Shown: positions 1 through 11,179, numbered from the stretch's first letter. The stretch is 64,000 bases of DNA from Spirodela intermedia (GCA_902729315.2 LR746271.1:5910001-5974000); one strand, 5' to 3'. The notes: a model not told the origin generated them from the letters alone. Numbers and translations are program-made.

Positions 1-132
1 GGTCGACGGCGTGTGCCTGAACCCGCCGCCGCCGCGCGACGCCGCGGCGTTGAACATCTGCAGAGCCCTGAGCGGGTCCGTCTGGCATCTGACCACGGCG
101 GCGACATGTTTGGGGAGAAGCAAGCGGCTCAT
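1..132 (-). CDS. Pentatricopeptide repeat protein, N-terminal fragment
   Basis: The reading frame starts at the ATG complementary to 130-132 and runs off the left edge of the window, giving 44 residues. An in-frame TGA lies 15 bases upstream, so this is the first possible Met. The peptide contains LPKHVAAVVRCQTDPLRALQ followed by MFNAA and a GFRHTPST motif. That layout (LPKHVAAV, DPLRALxMFN, GFxHT) is what I know from the start of P-class plant PPR proteins, which bind organellar RNA. No repeat is complete inside the window, so class and target cannot be given. It is divergent from the TRIP4 homologue, with about 480 bp between the two starts. Confidence 0.65.
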   Translation of the reverse strand, partial: MSRLLLPKHVAAVVRCQTDPLRALQMFNAAASRGGGGFRHTPST

Positions 133-612
133 CCCTCCCGGGCTTCATGGACGGCGCACGGCGGCCATGGGAGGCGGCGCTCCATTTCTGTTTCCCCCTC
201 CGAATCCAGAGCTAAGACGCCGCCGCCATTAAACAACACTTGCAGGGAAAGAGAGAGCGCAGCAGCGAGAGAAAGAGAGAGAGAGAGAGAGAGGAGGAGC
301 TCCCCCGAGGCTCCTCGTCCTCCACAGAGGGAATCCACGAGCTCTGTCGTCGCCTCCGACCTCCTCCAGGAGACGGGAAGAAACCAGCGAGCGGAGGGAG
401 GGAGGGAGGACTTCACTCCCAGAGTCCAATTGGGGAGGGAGATACCCATCGGACGGTGTAGAGGGCCTGATGAGATGGGCCCTCGCCGATGACCGTTCAA
501 TTTGCGTCACGATTTGTGCTGAAATATTATTTCCTCCTCCCTGTGGGAAATCATTCCGGAAGAGGATTGCGAGAAACGGGGGGAGGGGAGGGGGCTACGG
601 AGAGAGGGAGAC
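133..612. promoter_or_regulatory. Shared upstream region of the PPR and TRIP4 genes
   Basis: This 480-bp gap separates two divergent start codons. It holds a GA microsatellite at about 274-292 and further purine-rich GGGAGG runs at 395-410 and 579-612. Frames crossing it are compositional and lack family resemblance. It probably holds both 5' UTRs and both promoters; no TATA box is obvious. Confidence 0.45.
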
Positions 613-3411
613 ATGGGATCGTCGGGGGAGTGGCTGGAGACGGCGCTGATGGATCTGGCCGGGAGGATTCAGGCGGGGCTGCAGCTCGATCCCGACGTCG
701 TCTCCGGTCTCGTCGCCTACTGCGAACTCGCCCCTCCGGAGGACGCCCGCGAGTACCTCACCGTAATCACAACCCTCCCCCCTTCCCTCCGCTTACTCCT
801 CTCTGTATTTCTGTATCTCTCCTAAGCGCACCTTCCTCACTGGCTGATGACGCATAGTCTTCTCCGCATTCGCTGGGGTTTCCAGGATTTCCTCCGAATT
901 TCCCATCGACGGCAGCGTCCGAACACTTTGCTTGGATTTCGGAAACTCCTCCGATTGTTCTTCCTCCGCTGATGAGACCGGGCAGTTTCCATCCGTTCTT
1001 TCTCAAGATAATCCTTGTCCTGTATCCCTCCAAATCCACCATCCGATGGAGGATATCCGTCGAAATGAGATTTTATGCGGGATCAACGGATGATGTAACA
1101 ATTTTCTACCGTTTGGGCAGAATTTAAATGATAATCTGTCTTGAGGACTGAGATGTGGGCGCTGTTGGGTTACAAGCTGAGGAGGAGGAGGAAGAAGAGT
1201 CCTACTGGACATCAGACAGTAGTGCAGTTGAATTTTTTCCTTTAGTCTCACGGATTTCAATGCGGCGTTCGAGTTGCTTATATAATCTATCTTAATGAAT
1301 CTTGCCATGATTGGTAACTTTCTCGACAATTCGCTGATGATAGCAGCTGTTTCCTGCCAGCATTGGGCCATTTATAGCCGATTATCTGGATATTCCTACC
1401 GATCACTGAATGAATCCTCTCTGAATCTGTTTGATCTGGACTGGGATCAGTCAACCATGCCATCTGGGTCCAAGAAGAAAATTTCCTTTCCTTCAAGAGT
1501 AGAGTAGGTACCCATCTCCCACCAGAACGCATCTTCTAAAAGTCCAATATGTTGACCAGGTGAGAGAACAGTCAACCCAGACTCTATAAGAAATGGGAAG
1601 ATGGTCTGGAATGGCGATTCTGACTCAGACGGCACCAGGCTCGTTATATTTGCTGATTTTAAGGCATTGCGACTTCTCGTGTGCATCGAATGGGATCGGT
1701 TCATTATCTGCAAAAACGTTATCGAATATTTTTTCCACAATTAGGTACACGATTGACTTCTGTGGACCAGGGTTCATGGCAAGTCTTCAGATTGTAAATT
1801 GCCAAACGGATCTTTCCGTTGACCGCCCTTTTCTGGTGGGGTTTTCCTCAATATCCCTTACAGTTGGTCATCTGTTTTAATCCGATTCTGCATCCTTCTT
1901 TCATCAATGCATGAAGGATGAATCAAGAGGCCATGAATAAGAATCCAGGGTCGATCCTCTGTTTCCGCCGCCATCGCCATCTTCTTTGTCTCCTTCCCGT
2001 TCTCGTCGTCCTCTCCCTGTAATCTTAGGAAAAAATGTATATGTATGTGTTTATTGATTTATGCTGTGATTTCAGTGATCTCTTCAATCGGTTGACTTAT
2101 TTCTCCTCGTTATTTTCAGAATATCATAGGCCCAGAAACCAGCCAGGACTTGGTCCGGGAGTACTTGCAGAGGAGAGGCTGCTACGTCGAACCCTCCACC
2201 GCCAGCTCGAGCTCGCAGCCTTCTTCCAGGCTGCAAGCGTACATAAAACCCCCTGCGCACGATGCGTTGACTAGTGGGCACAAGAAGCAGGTCAAAGCCC
2301 CGAGGGAGAGGCCAGCGTCCTCCGGTCAAAACCCCAAGGTTCAGGCCGAATCCGCCCCCCAGGTAGTGGGGAAGGCCGCCGGTGGTGGGAACCCTAGAAG
2401 GAAGAAGGCCGGGAAGGTCGTCTCTCTGGCGGAGGCCTCGAGGGGAGCCATCGTGTTCAAGCAGGGGAACCCTTGTTCCTGCCAAGCCCGCCGCCATAGC
2501 CTGGTGGGCAACTGCTTGGCCTGCGGGAAGATCGTCTGCGAGCAGGAGGGCGAGGGGCCCTGCAGCTTCTGCGGTGCCCTCGTGCTGCGGGAGGGGAGCT
2601 CCTACGCCGGGCTCGAGGGCGCGGGAGCGCCGGCGTCGAACGCTGAGGCGACCGCCGAGGCCTTCACCAAGAGGCTGGTGGAGTACGACAGGAACTCCGC
2701 AGCTCGCACCACCGTCATCGACGACCAGAGCGACTACTACGAGTTCGAGGGGAATTCATGGCTGTCGAAAGAGGTTGGTTGGTGTTGACGGCGAGCTGTA
2801 TCTCTCTGGTTTAGGTTTTCTGTTCCGACATTTCTGGTTCTGAGATGGGTTCTTTCATCGCTCTGTGCTTAGGAGAAGGATCTTCTGGCCCAGAAGCTGA
2901 AGGAGCAGGAAGAAGAAGAGGAGCGGCGGAAAAAGAAGGTCGTCATGACCTTCGACCTCGTCGGCCGCAAGGTTAGATTCGAACCCTCCCCCCCTTCTCC
3001 CGTTCTCATGCAGTCAGTCTGGTTGAATCGCCGGAGCTCCGATGGCCGGCCGTCTTCTTCCTCCTCCAGGTGCTGGTGAACGAAGACGCGCCGCCGGAGT
3101 TGGGGTCGGAGCACAGGATACTGAGGCCACTGGAGAACAGGGAGTCTCATCGGATAACGCCCAACCCGGCGGCGAGGTTGCAGCCCATCTTCGTGGACGC
3201 GGCGGCGGCGGCGGCTCCCCCTCGGAGAGTCCCGGAGAATAGGGGGAAGCAGAGGCCGAGGTTGACCAAGGGCTTGTGTCTGGAGATCAGCGGGCGGGTG
3301 CAGCACAGCTCCAGCGACTTGCAGAGGCCCGCCGTCGCCGGCGGATCCTCCGGCAGAGCTCCCGACAGCCGCGACGAGAACGCCGCCGACAGGTCTCACG
3401 ATTATGACTGA
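613..3411 (+). CDS. TRIP4: Activating signal cointegrator 1 (TRIP4/ASC-1) homologue
   Basis: Four exons, all in phase 0: 613-762, 2120-2773, 2873-2971 and 3070-3411, giving 414 residues. In animals ASC-1 is the zinc-finger subunit of the ASC complex, which acts in transcription coactivation and ribosome quality control. The C2HC5-type zinc finger is visible from about residue 169 to 203: CSC, then H, CLAC, C and CSFC. Exon 3 is a lysine- and glutamate-rich coiled coil followed by MTFDLVGRK, a conserved motif of the family. Exon 1 is a short N-terminal helical domain. The length is close to that of plant homologues as I remember them. No ASCH domain follows; plant members usually end this way. 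The first intron is 1.36 kb. The gene ends about 170 bp before the convergent Ycf33-like gene. Confidence 0.85.
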
Positions 3412-3578
3412 GCATTAGCGAGCTACTGAGAGAGTGAGAGAGAGATTTCAGATACTGAGAGGAATTTCATTACAGTGATGCGAGTTGCAGAGGGCATCCA
3501 AAATTGTCTGGTCTGTGGAAGAAGAAGAAGAAGAAGAAGGGGGAGAGGGGTGTGGGGTGCGGAAGGGAACGGGGTGCT

Positions 3579-4166
3579 TCAGCTGGCGTAGTCGTAGGAG
3601 AAGTCATTGATGCCGACCATGAAGCTGAGGACCTGCGAGAGGAGGAAGAAGCTGCCGCCGAGGATGACGAGGAGGAGGATGGCAGAGAGAGGGTTCCGCA
3701 GAAGCTCTGCGATGGGCTGCAGGATGGTGTAGATGGCCCCCGTGCTCACCGTCAGAGCGTACAGTCCGTACCTCCTCACGTTATCCCAGAACTCCTCCAC
3801 GAGCGGCCCCTCCGGCCCGAGCGCCACCGCCGCCTCCTCCTCCCCCACGCCGCCCACCATCATCGCCACCACCGCCGCCACCACCGCTCGCCTGGACAGC
3901 CAGCCTGCGGAGGAGGGAGACGAAGGAGGGCGCCGAGGCGAGATCTCCCGTGACTCCTCCTCCTCCTCCCCTGCTGCTCCTCCGTTGCACAGTGCTCTCA
4001 CGGCGGCCCTCCTCGCCGGAGAGGTCTTCGGCGGGGAGGAGGAGAAAGGATTCGGGGAGGCCGTTGTCGGGATGCCGACGCTGCTCCGGCGGTGAGATCC
4101 CGCGACGGGCGGCCTAAGCAAGAGCCGGTGCCCGGTAGGCTTGAGACCCGGCGCAGTGAAACCCAT
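3579..4166 (-). CDS. Nuclear-encoded Ycf33-like (DUF751) chloroplast membrane protein
   Basis: Single exon, 195 residues. The first ~60 residues are rich in Ser, Arg and Pro and poor in acids, as in a chloroplast transit peptide. An acidic linker EEEEES follows, then a hydrophobic Ala/Val segment near 95-110 that could be a thylakoid-targeting or membrane helix. The conserved C-terminal part reads EFWDNVRRYGLYALT, then a hydrophobic stretch, QPIAELLRNPLSAI, and a second membrane segment. This matches the small Ycf33/DUF751 proteins of cyanobacteria and plastids (FWDNVxRY ... LxxNPxxAI). The function of that family is not established. It shares a 344-bp upstream region with the HNH gene. Confidence 0.72.
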   Translation of the reverse strand: MGFTAPGLKPTGHRLLLRPPVAGSHRRSSVGIPTTASPNPFSSSPPKTSPARRAAVRALCNGGAAGEEEEESREISPRRPPSSPSSAGWLSRRAVVAAVVAMMVGGVGEEEAAVALGPEGPLVEEFWDNVRRYGLYALTVSTGAIYTILQPIAELLRNPLSAILLLVILGGSFFLLSQVLSFMVGINDFSYDYAS

Positions 4167-4510
4167 CTCGCAGAGAGGAAGAGGGAGGAAGAGGGAGGAA
4201 GAGGGAGGAAGATGGAGGAAGAGGAAGACGAGGGAGACGAGAGAGAGAGAGAGAGAGAGAGAGCGTCCGCTCCCGTCCCCTCTCAGTGGCTACGCTGCGT
4301 CGTCTTCTTATCCGTCCAATCTCGGGCTAATCGGCCGTTTTTTCCATCTTCCCAAGCAGTCCTCCAGACTGAGAAAGAACTGGTTTTTTTGTTTTATACG
4401 GAACAGTAAATCGCCATCAGGACCGTTCGTTTCAGTATCAACTCAGTAGCCCTCTTCCACACGCAGAGGTGGAGACTCCGCACTCGCCGATATCCCGAGG
4501 CTTATCGGAC
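4167..4510. promoter_or_regulatory. Bidirectional promoter region between Ycf33-like and HNH genes
   Basis: Only 344 bp separate the two divergent start codons, so both promoters and 5' UTRs must lie here or overlap the genes. A GA tract at about 4237-4262 and GGAGGAAGA repeats just before it sit next to the Ycf33-like start. No convincing TATA box is seen. Confidence 0.5.
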
Positions 4511-5944
4511 ATGAGCAGCCGCAAGGGGGGCCGCCGGAGGCCCGCCACCTCTTCCGGCGGGGACTCGGGGGGCGAGTTCGGAGCGACCGCCCCCTCCTCC
4601 CCGACCTCGGCTCAGCCCCGTCGCCGTCCCCCTTATTCCCCAAGGTCCTCGTCCTCTTCCGCTTCTTCTTCTTCTTCTCCCGCCCTCTTTGAGCTTGCGG
4701 GGGAGGAGTACCAGTTCTACTTGGAGGATGGCGGCGGCGGCGGCGGCAGGGAAAACCCGAGGAGCTTCTCCCACAGCGTGAAGCTTCAGTGTTGGGACAA
4801 GGCCGAGAAGGTGAGAGGGAGGGACCCCGACCGGTGGCGCCGCGACTACCTGGGAAACGTCCTCTTCCGGAAGCTCGTCGGATGCCCTGGCTGCTACTGC
4901 CACGACTACGACCACATCGTTCCCTACTCCAAGGCGAGTCTCCTTGCAGAGTTCGGATCTTCCTACCCTTCTGAGGTTCCATTTCGTCACAGGGAAATTT
5001 ATGGGTTCTAAGATGCTGCCTTCACACATCAGCGAACAAGGCCTGCAATGAGAAGAACACCCCTCGTGGGCTCCTTTCTATGAGGGAAAAAACGTCTGAT
5101 CCGGGCTCGGCATTGCGCGAGGAAAACTCCTCGCCCCCGTTTTCTAGAACCCTTTCAAGAACACGATCTAATCACCCTCGTGAACTCGCTTTTCTCTGTT
5201 TTTGTGGGCTTTTCTTGCTGCCATTAACGGGGCCCTACCCAGATCAGGAAGCCCCCTCAGTTGCAGGTATGCGGAAGTTCCTTGTATAAGTTTCTAAGCT
5301 CGGCATATTTTGTTTCAGGGGGGGATGAGTACCTTGGAGAACTGCCAGGTCTTACGGGTATGCCTGCCATCTTCCTCTCCATTCATTGCATCCATGGAAG
5401 CGAGATTACGCCTGATTCTAGCATCATTTGCTCCATCCATACGGAGGGGGCCGAAGACTTGGGAACTTCTGGGGTGCGAAAAAATGTATTTTTTCTGATT
5501 GGGCAAACCAAGGTTGATGATGGGTCCATTAGACAGTGGAAACATAGCTTCCCTGTGCATGCAGGAAAAGAAAAATCAAATAGAATGTGCAAATCTGTTG
5601 GTAGCATATGCTTTCATGGCGAGCGGTTCTTCACTCCACCCGCAGTTCATGGCGAGGATCTCTAAAGAAGGGGGCTTTTCATTCTCTCACTTGCAGGCCA
5701 GCGTGAATCGGGCGAAGGGAAATCGAACCGAGATATCCAAAGCGGAGCTGATCCAGAGGAGCATACGGAAGACTCCCGGCTGCAGGGCTCCCTCAGGTCA
5801 GAACCTCAACCATCCTGTTTATTTATTCGCTATATGACTCGTCTTTGGGAACAATATATAGACCGGGAGATGGATTTCATGGAGCTCTCAGCGTACGGGG
5901 ACGTTCACCGGGGCGACGACGCCGGCGGCTGCCGCATCCAGTGA
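4511..5944 (+). CDS. HNH endonuclease domain protein
   Basis: Four exons: 4511-4933, 5319-5357, 5697-5796 and 5862-5944, giving 214 residues. The N-terminal ~90 residues are low-complexity Ser/Arg/Gly. The conserved core starts near VKLQCWDKAEKVRGRDPDRW, followed by a CPGC pair (Zn) and YDHIVPYSKGG. STLENCQVL and VNRAKGN come next. H135, N149 and N158 form the HNH signature that binds metal and cuts DNA. The C-terminus (DREMDFMELSAYGDV) matches the plant HNH family. The first intron has a GC donor: AAG at 4931-4933 is followed by GCGAGT, and the acceptor is TTTCAG at 5313-5318. The nearest GT donor would shift the frame away from the conserved GGxST motif. The cellular role of plant members is unknown to me. 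Confidence 0.82.
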
Positions 5945-6583
5945 CACCGGCGGAGGTCGACCGCTCCTCTCATCTCGTCCTGTAATCGGTCCCATGTCGT
6001 CACTAGATCCACGAACTGATGACGGACTTATGATCACATGACAAACACGGAAACGCAGATGATTTAAGATCTCATAGCCTGGCTAAATCCATGATCTTGC
6101 ATTGAAATCACGCTCGAGCATTGAGACACAGATGAGTGGAGCAGACCAACGTGATGAATGAACTTGTTCCTCAGAGGTCGCGGCAGTAATGGTGGTATGT
6201 TCGCACACAGTCGGGAGCCTCTTGCTCGGAGGAAGAAGAAGATGGCGATGCTTTAGACCTTGGGCTGTGCAAGAACACTAGGAACATTAGAGAGAGAGAG
6301 AGAGAGAGAGAGAACCAGGAGCAGGCCATGGCGGGGACGAACCGAAGAAGAAGAGAGCTTTGGCGTTTCGTGTAGGTACAAGAATTCCCAGGGGCTGTAC
6401 ATGGAGAGGGAAGGAGAGAAAAGGAGGGTGGGGAAGAAAATCAGGCCCAGACCTCGCGGTTTATTTCAATCTCACCACATCTGCGAGAGTCTGCCTTCAC
6501 CATGCCTCCCCCCAGGAGACGCGCCGACTAAGCAAGAGATACAGGAGGGGAGAAAGGAGGGGGGAGATGGGCGTCAACCATTG
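5945..6583. other. Convergent 3' flank of HNH and CDF genes
   Basis: This 639-bp stretch must hold the 3' UTRs of two convergent genes. It contains a GA microsatellite at about 6290-6313. The frames here are low-complexity Arg/Glu and I see no gene. Confidence 0.4.
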
Positions 6584-7961
6584 TCAAGAGCTCTCCTGGA
6601 AGTTGAGGGAGCGGGAGAGAGCTGCAGGGTTGGCGTGGAAGAGGCTGGCCGAGCTCCTGATTCCCATCTTGGGGTGCTCGAAGGGCTTGAAGACCCCGCC
6701 GGCCATCGCCCAGATGGAGCTCTTCGCCGCCTCCTCTGGGTTGTGGATCCTCAGGGTCTTGGGGATCCACAGGCGGCAGCTCTCTCTGTGAATCTGCTCG
6801 GAGCTCTCCTCCTTGGGGTGGCCGTGCCCGTCTTCTCTGGAGTGCTTCCCCAGCGCCGGCGCCGCCCCCCACCCCCAGAACGCCGCTGTGGGGTACACTG
6901 GAACGGCGGCGGAAGCGCTCCAGGTGGACGGCCATGTCGTCGGGGGAGGGTGGTAGGAGCTGCCGTGGGAGCTCCTGAGGACCTGCTCCTGCAGGTTGCT
7001 CCCCCCTGCGTCCTCCGTCAGGTTGGACGCCGCCACGGAAGACCCGCTGGAGTGGGGTGAGGAAGGGGCCGCCGGCGCGTGTCTAATCGAATCGCAGAGG
7101 GGGTCGTCGGAGCCGAACCGCAGCACGGTGGGTTGCGAGGTGGCGGCGGCGGCAGCGGCGGAGTGCTTACTCTTGCGGCGTCCGGCGCCGACGGGGACGT
7201 TCCTCATGGAGCCGCCGGCGGTCCAGTAGCGTTGGCAGTTCTTGCAGAAGTGGCGGGGCTGGTTGACGTTGTAGTTGTTGTAGTAGCAGAACTTGGTGGC
7301 CATGCTGCTGCACCGCGGGCAAGGGAGGATCTTCTCCGGCTTCTTCATCGCAGGCTTCTCCGCCCCTGGCGGCTCGATCTTGCGGTCTCCCTCCTCTCCG
7401 CCCTCCGATCCTTTCGCCGTCGCCGCCTCCAGGCCGGCGGCGGGACGTTCGATTCTCGCCCCTGATCTGGGGCAATCGTCACAACTCTCCGTCATGCGCC
7501 TCGCAAGCTCCTGCAACTCCACGGAAGTTTCCCCGTCAGATCGAAGAACATGAGCTCATCAGAAACCCGATAGCTAAGTAATTTGAGACGAAAATTGAGA
7601 AGAAACCCGCGATCGACCGGAGAAAAACCAGGCAGGCTTCGCGTAAAATCACATCCGATCGAACCCTGAAGCTCTTCTTCGCCTCGACCCACCCGTCGAC
7701 GGAGCAAGACAGTGGGAAGAACAGTGCGGATGATTCCAATCGCAGGTCGGATTATCAATCCGATCCGTCCGAGAAAAGAAAAAAAGAAAACTCCACCCTT
7801 GATCTAGGGGATGACCCAACAGCTGAACCCACCTGGCCAATTGCCTCTCCTCCTCCGCCGCCGCCATCCTCAAAAGGTACCGGAAAGTCATTCGCTCGGG
7901 GCGGCGCCACCGGAATCGTCTTCCCGAACAGCTTGACGAGAGCCCTTCTCCCCCCTGCCAT
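6584..7961 (-). CDS. CDF: Cycling Dof factor-type transcription factor
   Basis: Two exons on the minus strand, 7961-7833 and 7510-6584, giving 351 residues. The 43-residue first exon carries [10 protein letters not shown], the conserved N-terminal motif of cycling Dof factors. The Dof zinc finger has Cys at 107, 110, 132 and 135 (CPRC ... [14 protein letters not shown]) and binds AAAG DNA. The C-terminal motif [20 protein letters not shown] plus IW (about 289-310) is the region through which Arabidopsis CDFs are bound by FKF1 and GIGANTEA. CDFs repress CONSTANS and FT in the morning and set photoperiodic flowering time. All three CDF motifs are present, so the gene looks functional. The intron is 322 bp with clean GT-AG ends. 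Confidence 0.92.
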
Positions 7962-8529
7962 CTCCAGCACACACAATCTCTCTCCTCCTCCCTTACTCTG
8001 GCCTCACAGTTTCCCTCCCCTCTCCTCCAGCCCCCCTCCGTCTTCTTCCTCTCTCTCTCTCTCTCTGTGCGTACGACTCTGTTCTGTTGGTCCGCCCTTC
8101 TCGGCCTATCCCTCTCTCACTCTCTCTCATCCCCTGCTTTTTTAACCAAAAAGTTGGTGCCACGTCACGTCGGGGAGGGATTCTCAGCCACATGTTCGCT
8201 TGTGGCCTCCGGAGGCGGTCTCTTGATTCGCCACCAGCCCTCGGAGCCCGTTATTTGATCCCCCCCTCCCTTCCTCTCTCTCTCTCCCCCTCTTTCTACG
8301 TCACCCCCTTTAAAAATCATTATATTACATTTAAATACCATTTGGGCATTTAATTACGATAAGCCCTCAACAAGGCTGTGGGCCCCAGCGATCGGATGTT
8401 TTCATCCTGCCCAGAAAAACCCTCCACTTGAGACGTCGTCATGCCGAGTCACGTAAAGCTCAGTCCCGGCGTGCTAGGGTACGACTGCATTTTTCACTCT
8501 TTCGGGGGGGCTAAGCATTAAATACTTCC

Positions 8530-8568
<39 letters not shown>

Positions 8569-9238
8569 CTAGGGGAGGAAAGGCGGCTGGGTGCCGGGTC
8601 CACAAAAATGAACCAAAAAAGCAGCGGATATTTTTCTCGCTCTAAAAGTTGTCCCATGCGATCCGACACGTGGACGCATTAACCGGCCATTAACGAATTA
8701 ATATCTGTTAGGAGCGGCGGCGGCGGCGGGCCCCAACAGCCTCCCTTTCTCCCATGGAGCAACCGCGCTTTACGAGATGTGAAAGCCCGTTTTTGCCCTC
8801 GAAATTATTAAAATATTCCAGGTTTTTCTTATCCTATCCCCGTCATTTTCCGCTTTTCTATAATTTCTTTTTTCCATCACGGAAAATAGAAATCCCGCGG
8901 AAGTCAAAGAGTCCCGCGAGGCGTGACGTCCCCACGCTGAGTGTCTTCCCAACGGCCTCAGTATTTATTTTATTAAAATAAATAAATAGTGAAATGGGCT
9001 TTCTCCGATTAAAAAGCCCGATAAGCCCAAATCCGAGTCAAACAGCGGCTCCGTGGTCCTTCTCCTTCGCGTCCACCCTCTAGACGCTTTCTCCGTCGCC
9101 GCCGGCGAGGACTGGCTCCGCATTTGGAAGCGGCGCCGCCAGTCAAGCGTCTCGTCTGCCATGAGACGACGCCCTCTCTTTTTCAGAGGGACTGGGCGGC
9201 GGAACCCCTCCCCTCCATGACCGCCGTGGGCTCCCTCC
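7962..9238. promoter_or_regulatory. Upstream region between the CDF gene and the PPR gene
   Basis: Upstream sequence of two divergent genes, 1.28 kb. CT-rich tracts occur at about 8040-8070 and 8265-8290, and a long (CT)n at 8535-8565. A G-box CACGTG lies at 8667-8672, with an ACGT pair at about 8161-8170. An evening-element-like AAAAATATCC reads on the minus strand at 8627-8636, one base from the consensus AAAATATCT. Clock and light control of a cycling Dof gene would be expected, but these short motifs are only suggestive. Confidence 0.4.
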
Positions 9239-11179
9239 ATGGCCGCCGCGGGCTACTGCTCAAGAGGAGGGAGGGGGAGCAGCCCCGCTCCTTTCTCCGG
9301 CCAGTTCATCCGGAGAATCTCTTTCTCTTCCCGTGGGCTGGGAGACCACCTGGGCGCCTGCGTCTCCGCGCTGCAGGCGTGCGCCTCCCTGCGGGAGGTC
9401 TCCAAGGGAGTCGCCATCCACGCGTGCGCCGTCGTGAGGGGATGGCTCGGGGAGTCTCCCTTTGTGGTCACCAGCCTCATCAACTTCTACTCCAAGTGCG
9501 GCCGCCCCGGGGACGCTCTCGCCGTCTTCCGCCGGGCTGCCGGCGCCTCCAACGTCTTCCAGTGGAATGCTGCCATCGCGGGGATGGCCGCCAACGGGCT
9601 TCCCCGCGAGGCCCTCAGCCTCTACCGCGAGATGGAGGCGGCAGGGTTGGCGCCGGACAAGTTCACCTTCCCCTGCGCGATCATGGCCTGCGCGGACCTC
9701 TACAGGGAGGGCTGCTGTTCCCTCTCCCTGGTGGAGCTCAGGAGCCTCCACTGCCGGTTGACGAAGATGGCGCTCCAGTCCGACGTCTTCGTGTCCAGCG
9801 CCCTGGTGAACGCCTACATGAAGGTGGATTCCATGGAGTACGCCGCGAGGGTGTTCGAGGGATTGCCCGACAGGGACGTGGTCCTCTGGAACTCCATGGT
9901 CAACGGCCTCGCCCAGGGAAGTCGACTGGAGGACGCTCTGCGATTCTTCCAGAGGATGGCGGCGGAAGGGGTCGCGCCGAGCAAGTTCACCATCACCGGA
10001 GTCGTCTCCGTGTTCTCCGCCATGGGGGACCTCCGCGGCGGCGGAGGGATGCACGGGCTGGTGGAGAAGTCGGGGCACGGTGCCGACGTCGCGGTCTGCA
10101 ACTCGCTGATCGACCTGTACGGGAAATGCGGCGCCGTGGAAGAAGCGGGAAGGATCTTCGGGGCGGTGCCGGAGAAGGATCTCCTCTCCTGGAACTCGAT
10201 GATAACCGCCCTTGTGCAATCCGGCGACCACGGCGGCGCCCTGAGGCTGTTCGACCGCATGCGGAGAGGCCCCGGTGAGCCGTCCCCGGACGCCGTCACG
10301 GCGTCGGCCGTCCTCCCGGCGTGCGCCCACACGGCGGCGCTGATGCGCGGCCGCGAGGTCCACGGCTCCCTAGTTGTCGGCGGTCTGCGGCGGCGCGGGG
10401 ACATCTTCCTGGACAACGCCGTCATGGACATGTACGCCAAGTGCGGGAGCCTGGGGGACGCGAGGTCCCTCTTCGAGAGGATGCCCTCCCGCGACGTCGC
10501 CTCCTGGAACATCATCATCGGTGGGTACGCCGCCCACGGGCGGGGACCGGAGGCCCTGCGGTTCTTCTCCCGCATGTGCCGCGAGGCGGCGGCGCCGTCC
10601 CCCGACGAGGTCACCTTCGTCGGCGTGCTCTCCGCGTGCAGCCACGGCGGGCTGGTGGCGGAGGGGAGGGAGCTCCTGCGGAGGATGGGGACGGAGTTCG
10701 GCGTGCCCCCCGCCGTGGAGCACTACGCCTGCGCCGTGGACATGCTCGGTCGCGCGGGGCTGCTGGCGGAGGCTCACGAGTTGGCCGCCAGCGTGCCGAC
10801 GGGGCCCAGCCCGGTCGTATGGAGAGCGTATCTCGCCGCCTGCAGGCTGCACGGCGCCACCGACCGCGCGGCGGCGGCGGGGGGGGGGCTGCTGGAGATG
10901 GAGCCGGAGCACTGCGGGAGCTACGTGCTCCTGTCGAACGCCTACGGCTCAGCGGGGAGGCACGGGGAGGTGTCAGCGATCAGGAGCGCCATGAGGGGCC
11001 GCTGCGTGAGGAAGACGCCCGGGTGCAGCTGGATCGAGCTGGGCGCGGAGGTCCACGCCTTCGTCATCGGCGACCGGAGCCACGAGGCGTCCGACAGCAT
11101 CTACGCCCTGCTGGAGGCGCTCGCCGGCCGCCTCCTGGAATGCGGATACCTCCCCGACGCGCACCCGCCGGGTGAGTGA
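9239..11179 (+). CDS. PLS-class PPR protein with E domain (At3g14730-like)
   Basis: Intronless, 646 residues, as is usual for plant PPR genes. About a dozen repeats alternate in PLS fashion, each with cores such as ALVNAYMKVDSMEYAARVF, SLIDLYGKCGAVEEAGRIF and AVMDMYAKCGSLGDARSLF. The tail has EPEHCGSYVLLSNAYGSAGR, RKTPGCSWIELG and a HAFVIGDRSH segment, which are E/E+ motifs. No DYW deaminase domain follows. The repeat order and tail match what I recall of Arabidopsis At3g14730. Such proteins bind organelle RNA, and E-type members take part in C-to-U editing with a partner deaminase. The N-terminal ~35 residues are Ser/Arg/Gly-rich and fit an organelle transit peptide. The ATG lies in good context (CCATGG). 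Confidence 0.9.
   Translation: MAAAGYCSRGGRGSSPAPFSGQFIRRISFSSRGLGDHLGACVSALQACASLREVSKGVAIHACAVVRGWLGESPFVVTSLINFYSKCGRPGDALAVFRRAAGASNVFQWNAAIAGMAANGLPREALSLYREMEAAGLAPDKFTFPCAIMACADLYREGCCSLSLVELRSLHCRLTKMALQSDVFVSSALVNAYMKVDSMEYAARVFEGLPDRDVVLWNSMVNGLAQGSRLEDALRFFQRMAAEGVAPSKFTITGVVSVFSAMGDLRGGGGMHGLVEKSGHGADVAVCNSLIDLYGKCGAVEEAGRIFGAVPEKDLLSWNSMITALVQSGDHGGALRLFDRMRRGPGEPSPDAVTASAVLPACAHTAALMRGREVHGSLVVGGLRRRGDIFLDNAVMDMYAKCGSLGDARSLFERMPSRDVASWNIIIGGYAAHGRGPEALRFFSRMCREAAAPSPDEVTFVGVLSACSHGGLVAEGRELLRRMGTEFGVPPAVEHYACAVDMLGRAGLLAEAHELAASVPTGPSPVVWRAYLAACRLHGATDRAAAAGGGLLEMEPEHCGSYVLLSNAYGSAGRHGEVSAIRSAMRGRCVRKTPGCSWIELGAEVHAFVIGDRSHEASDSIYALLEALAGRLLECGYLPDAHPPGE

Noticed and set aside
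9260-10614. Long minus-strand open frames opposite the PPR gene
   Set aside because: They are frames opened by high GC content; their translations lack domains while the plus strand encodes a complete PPR protein.
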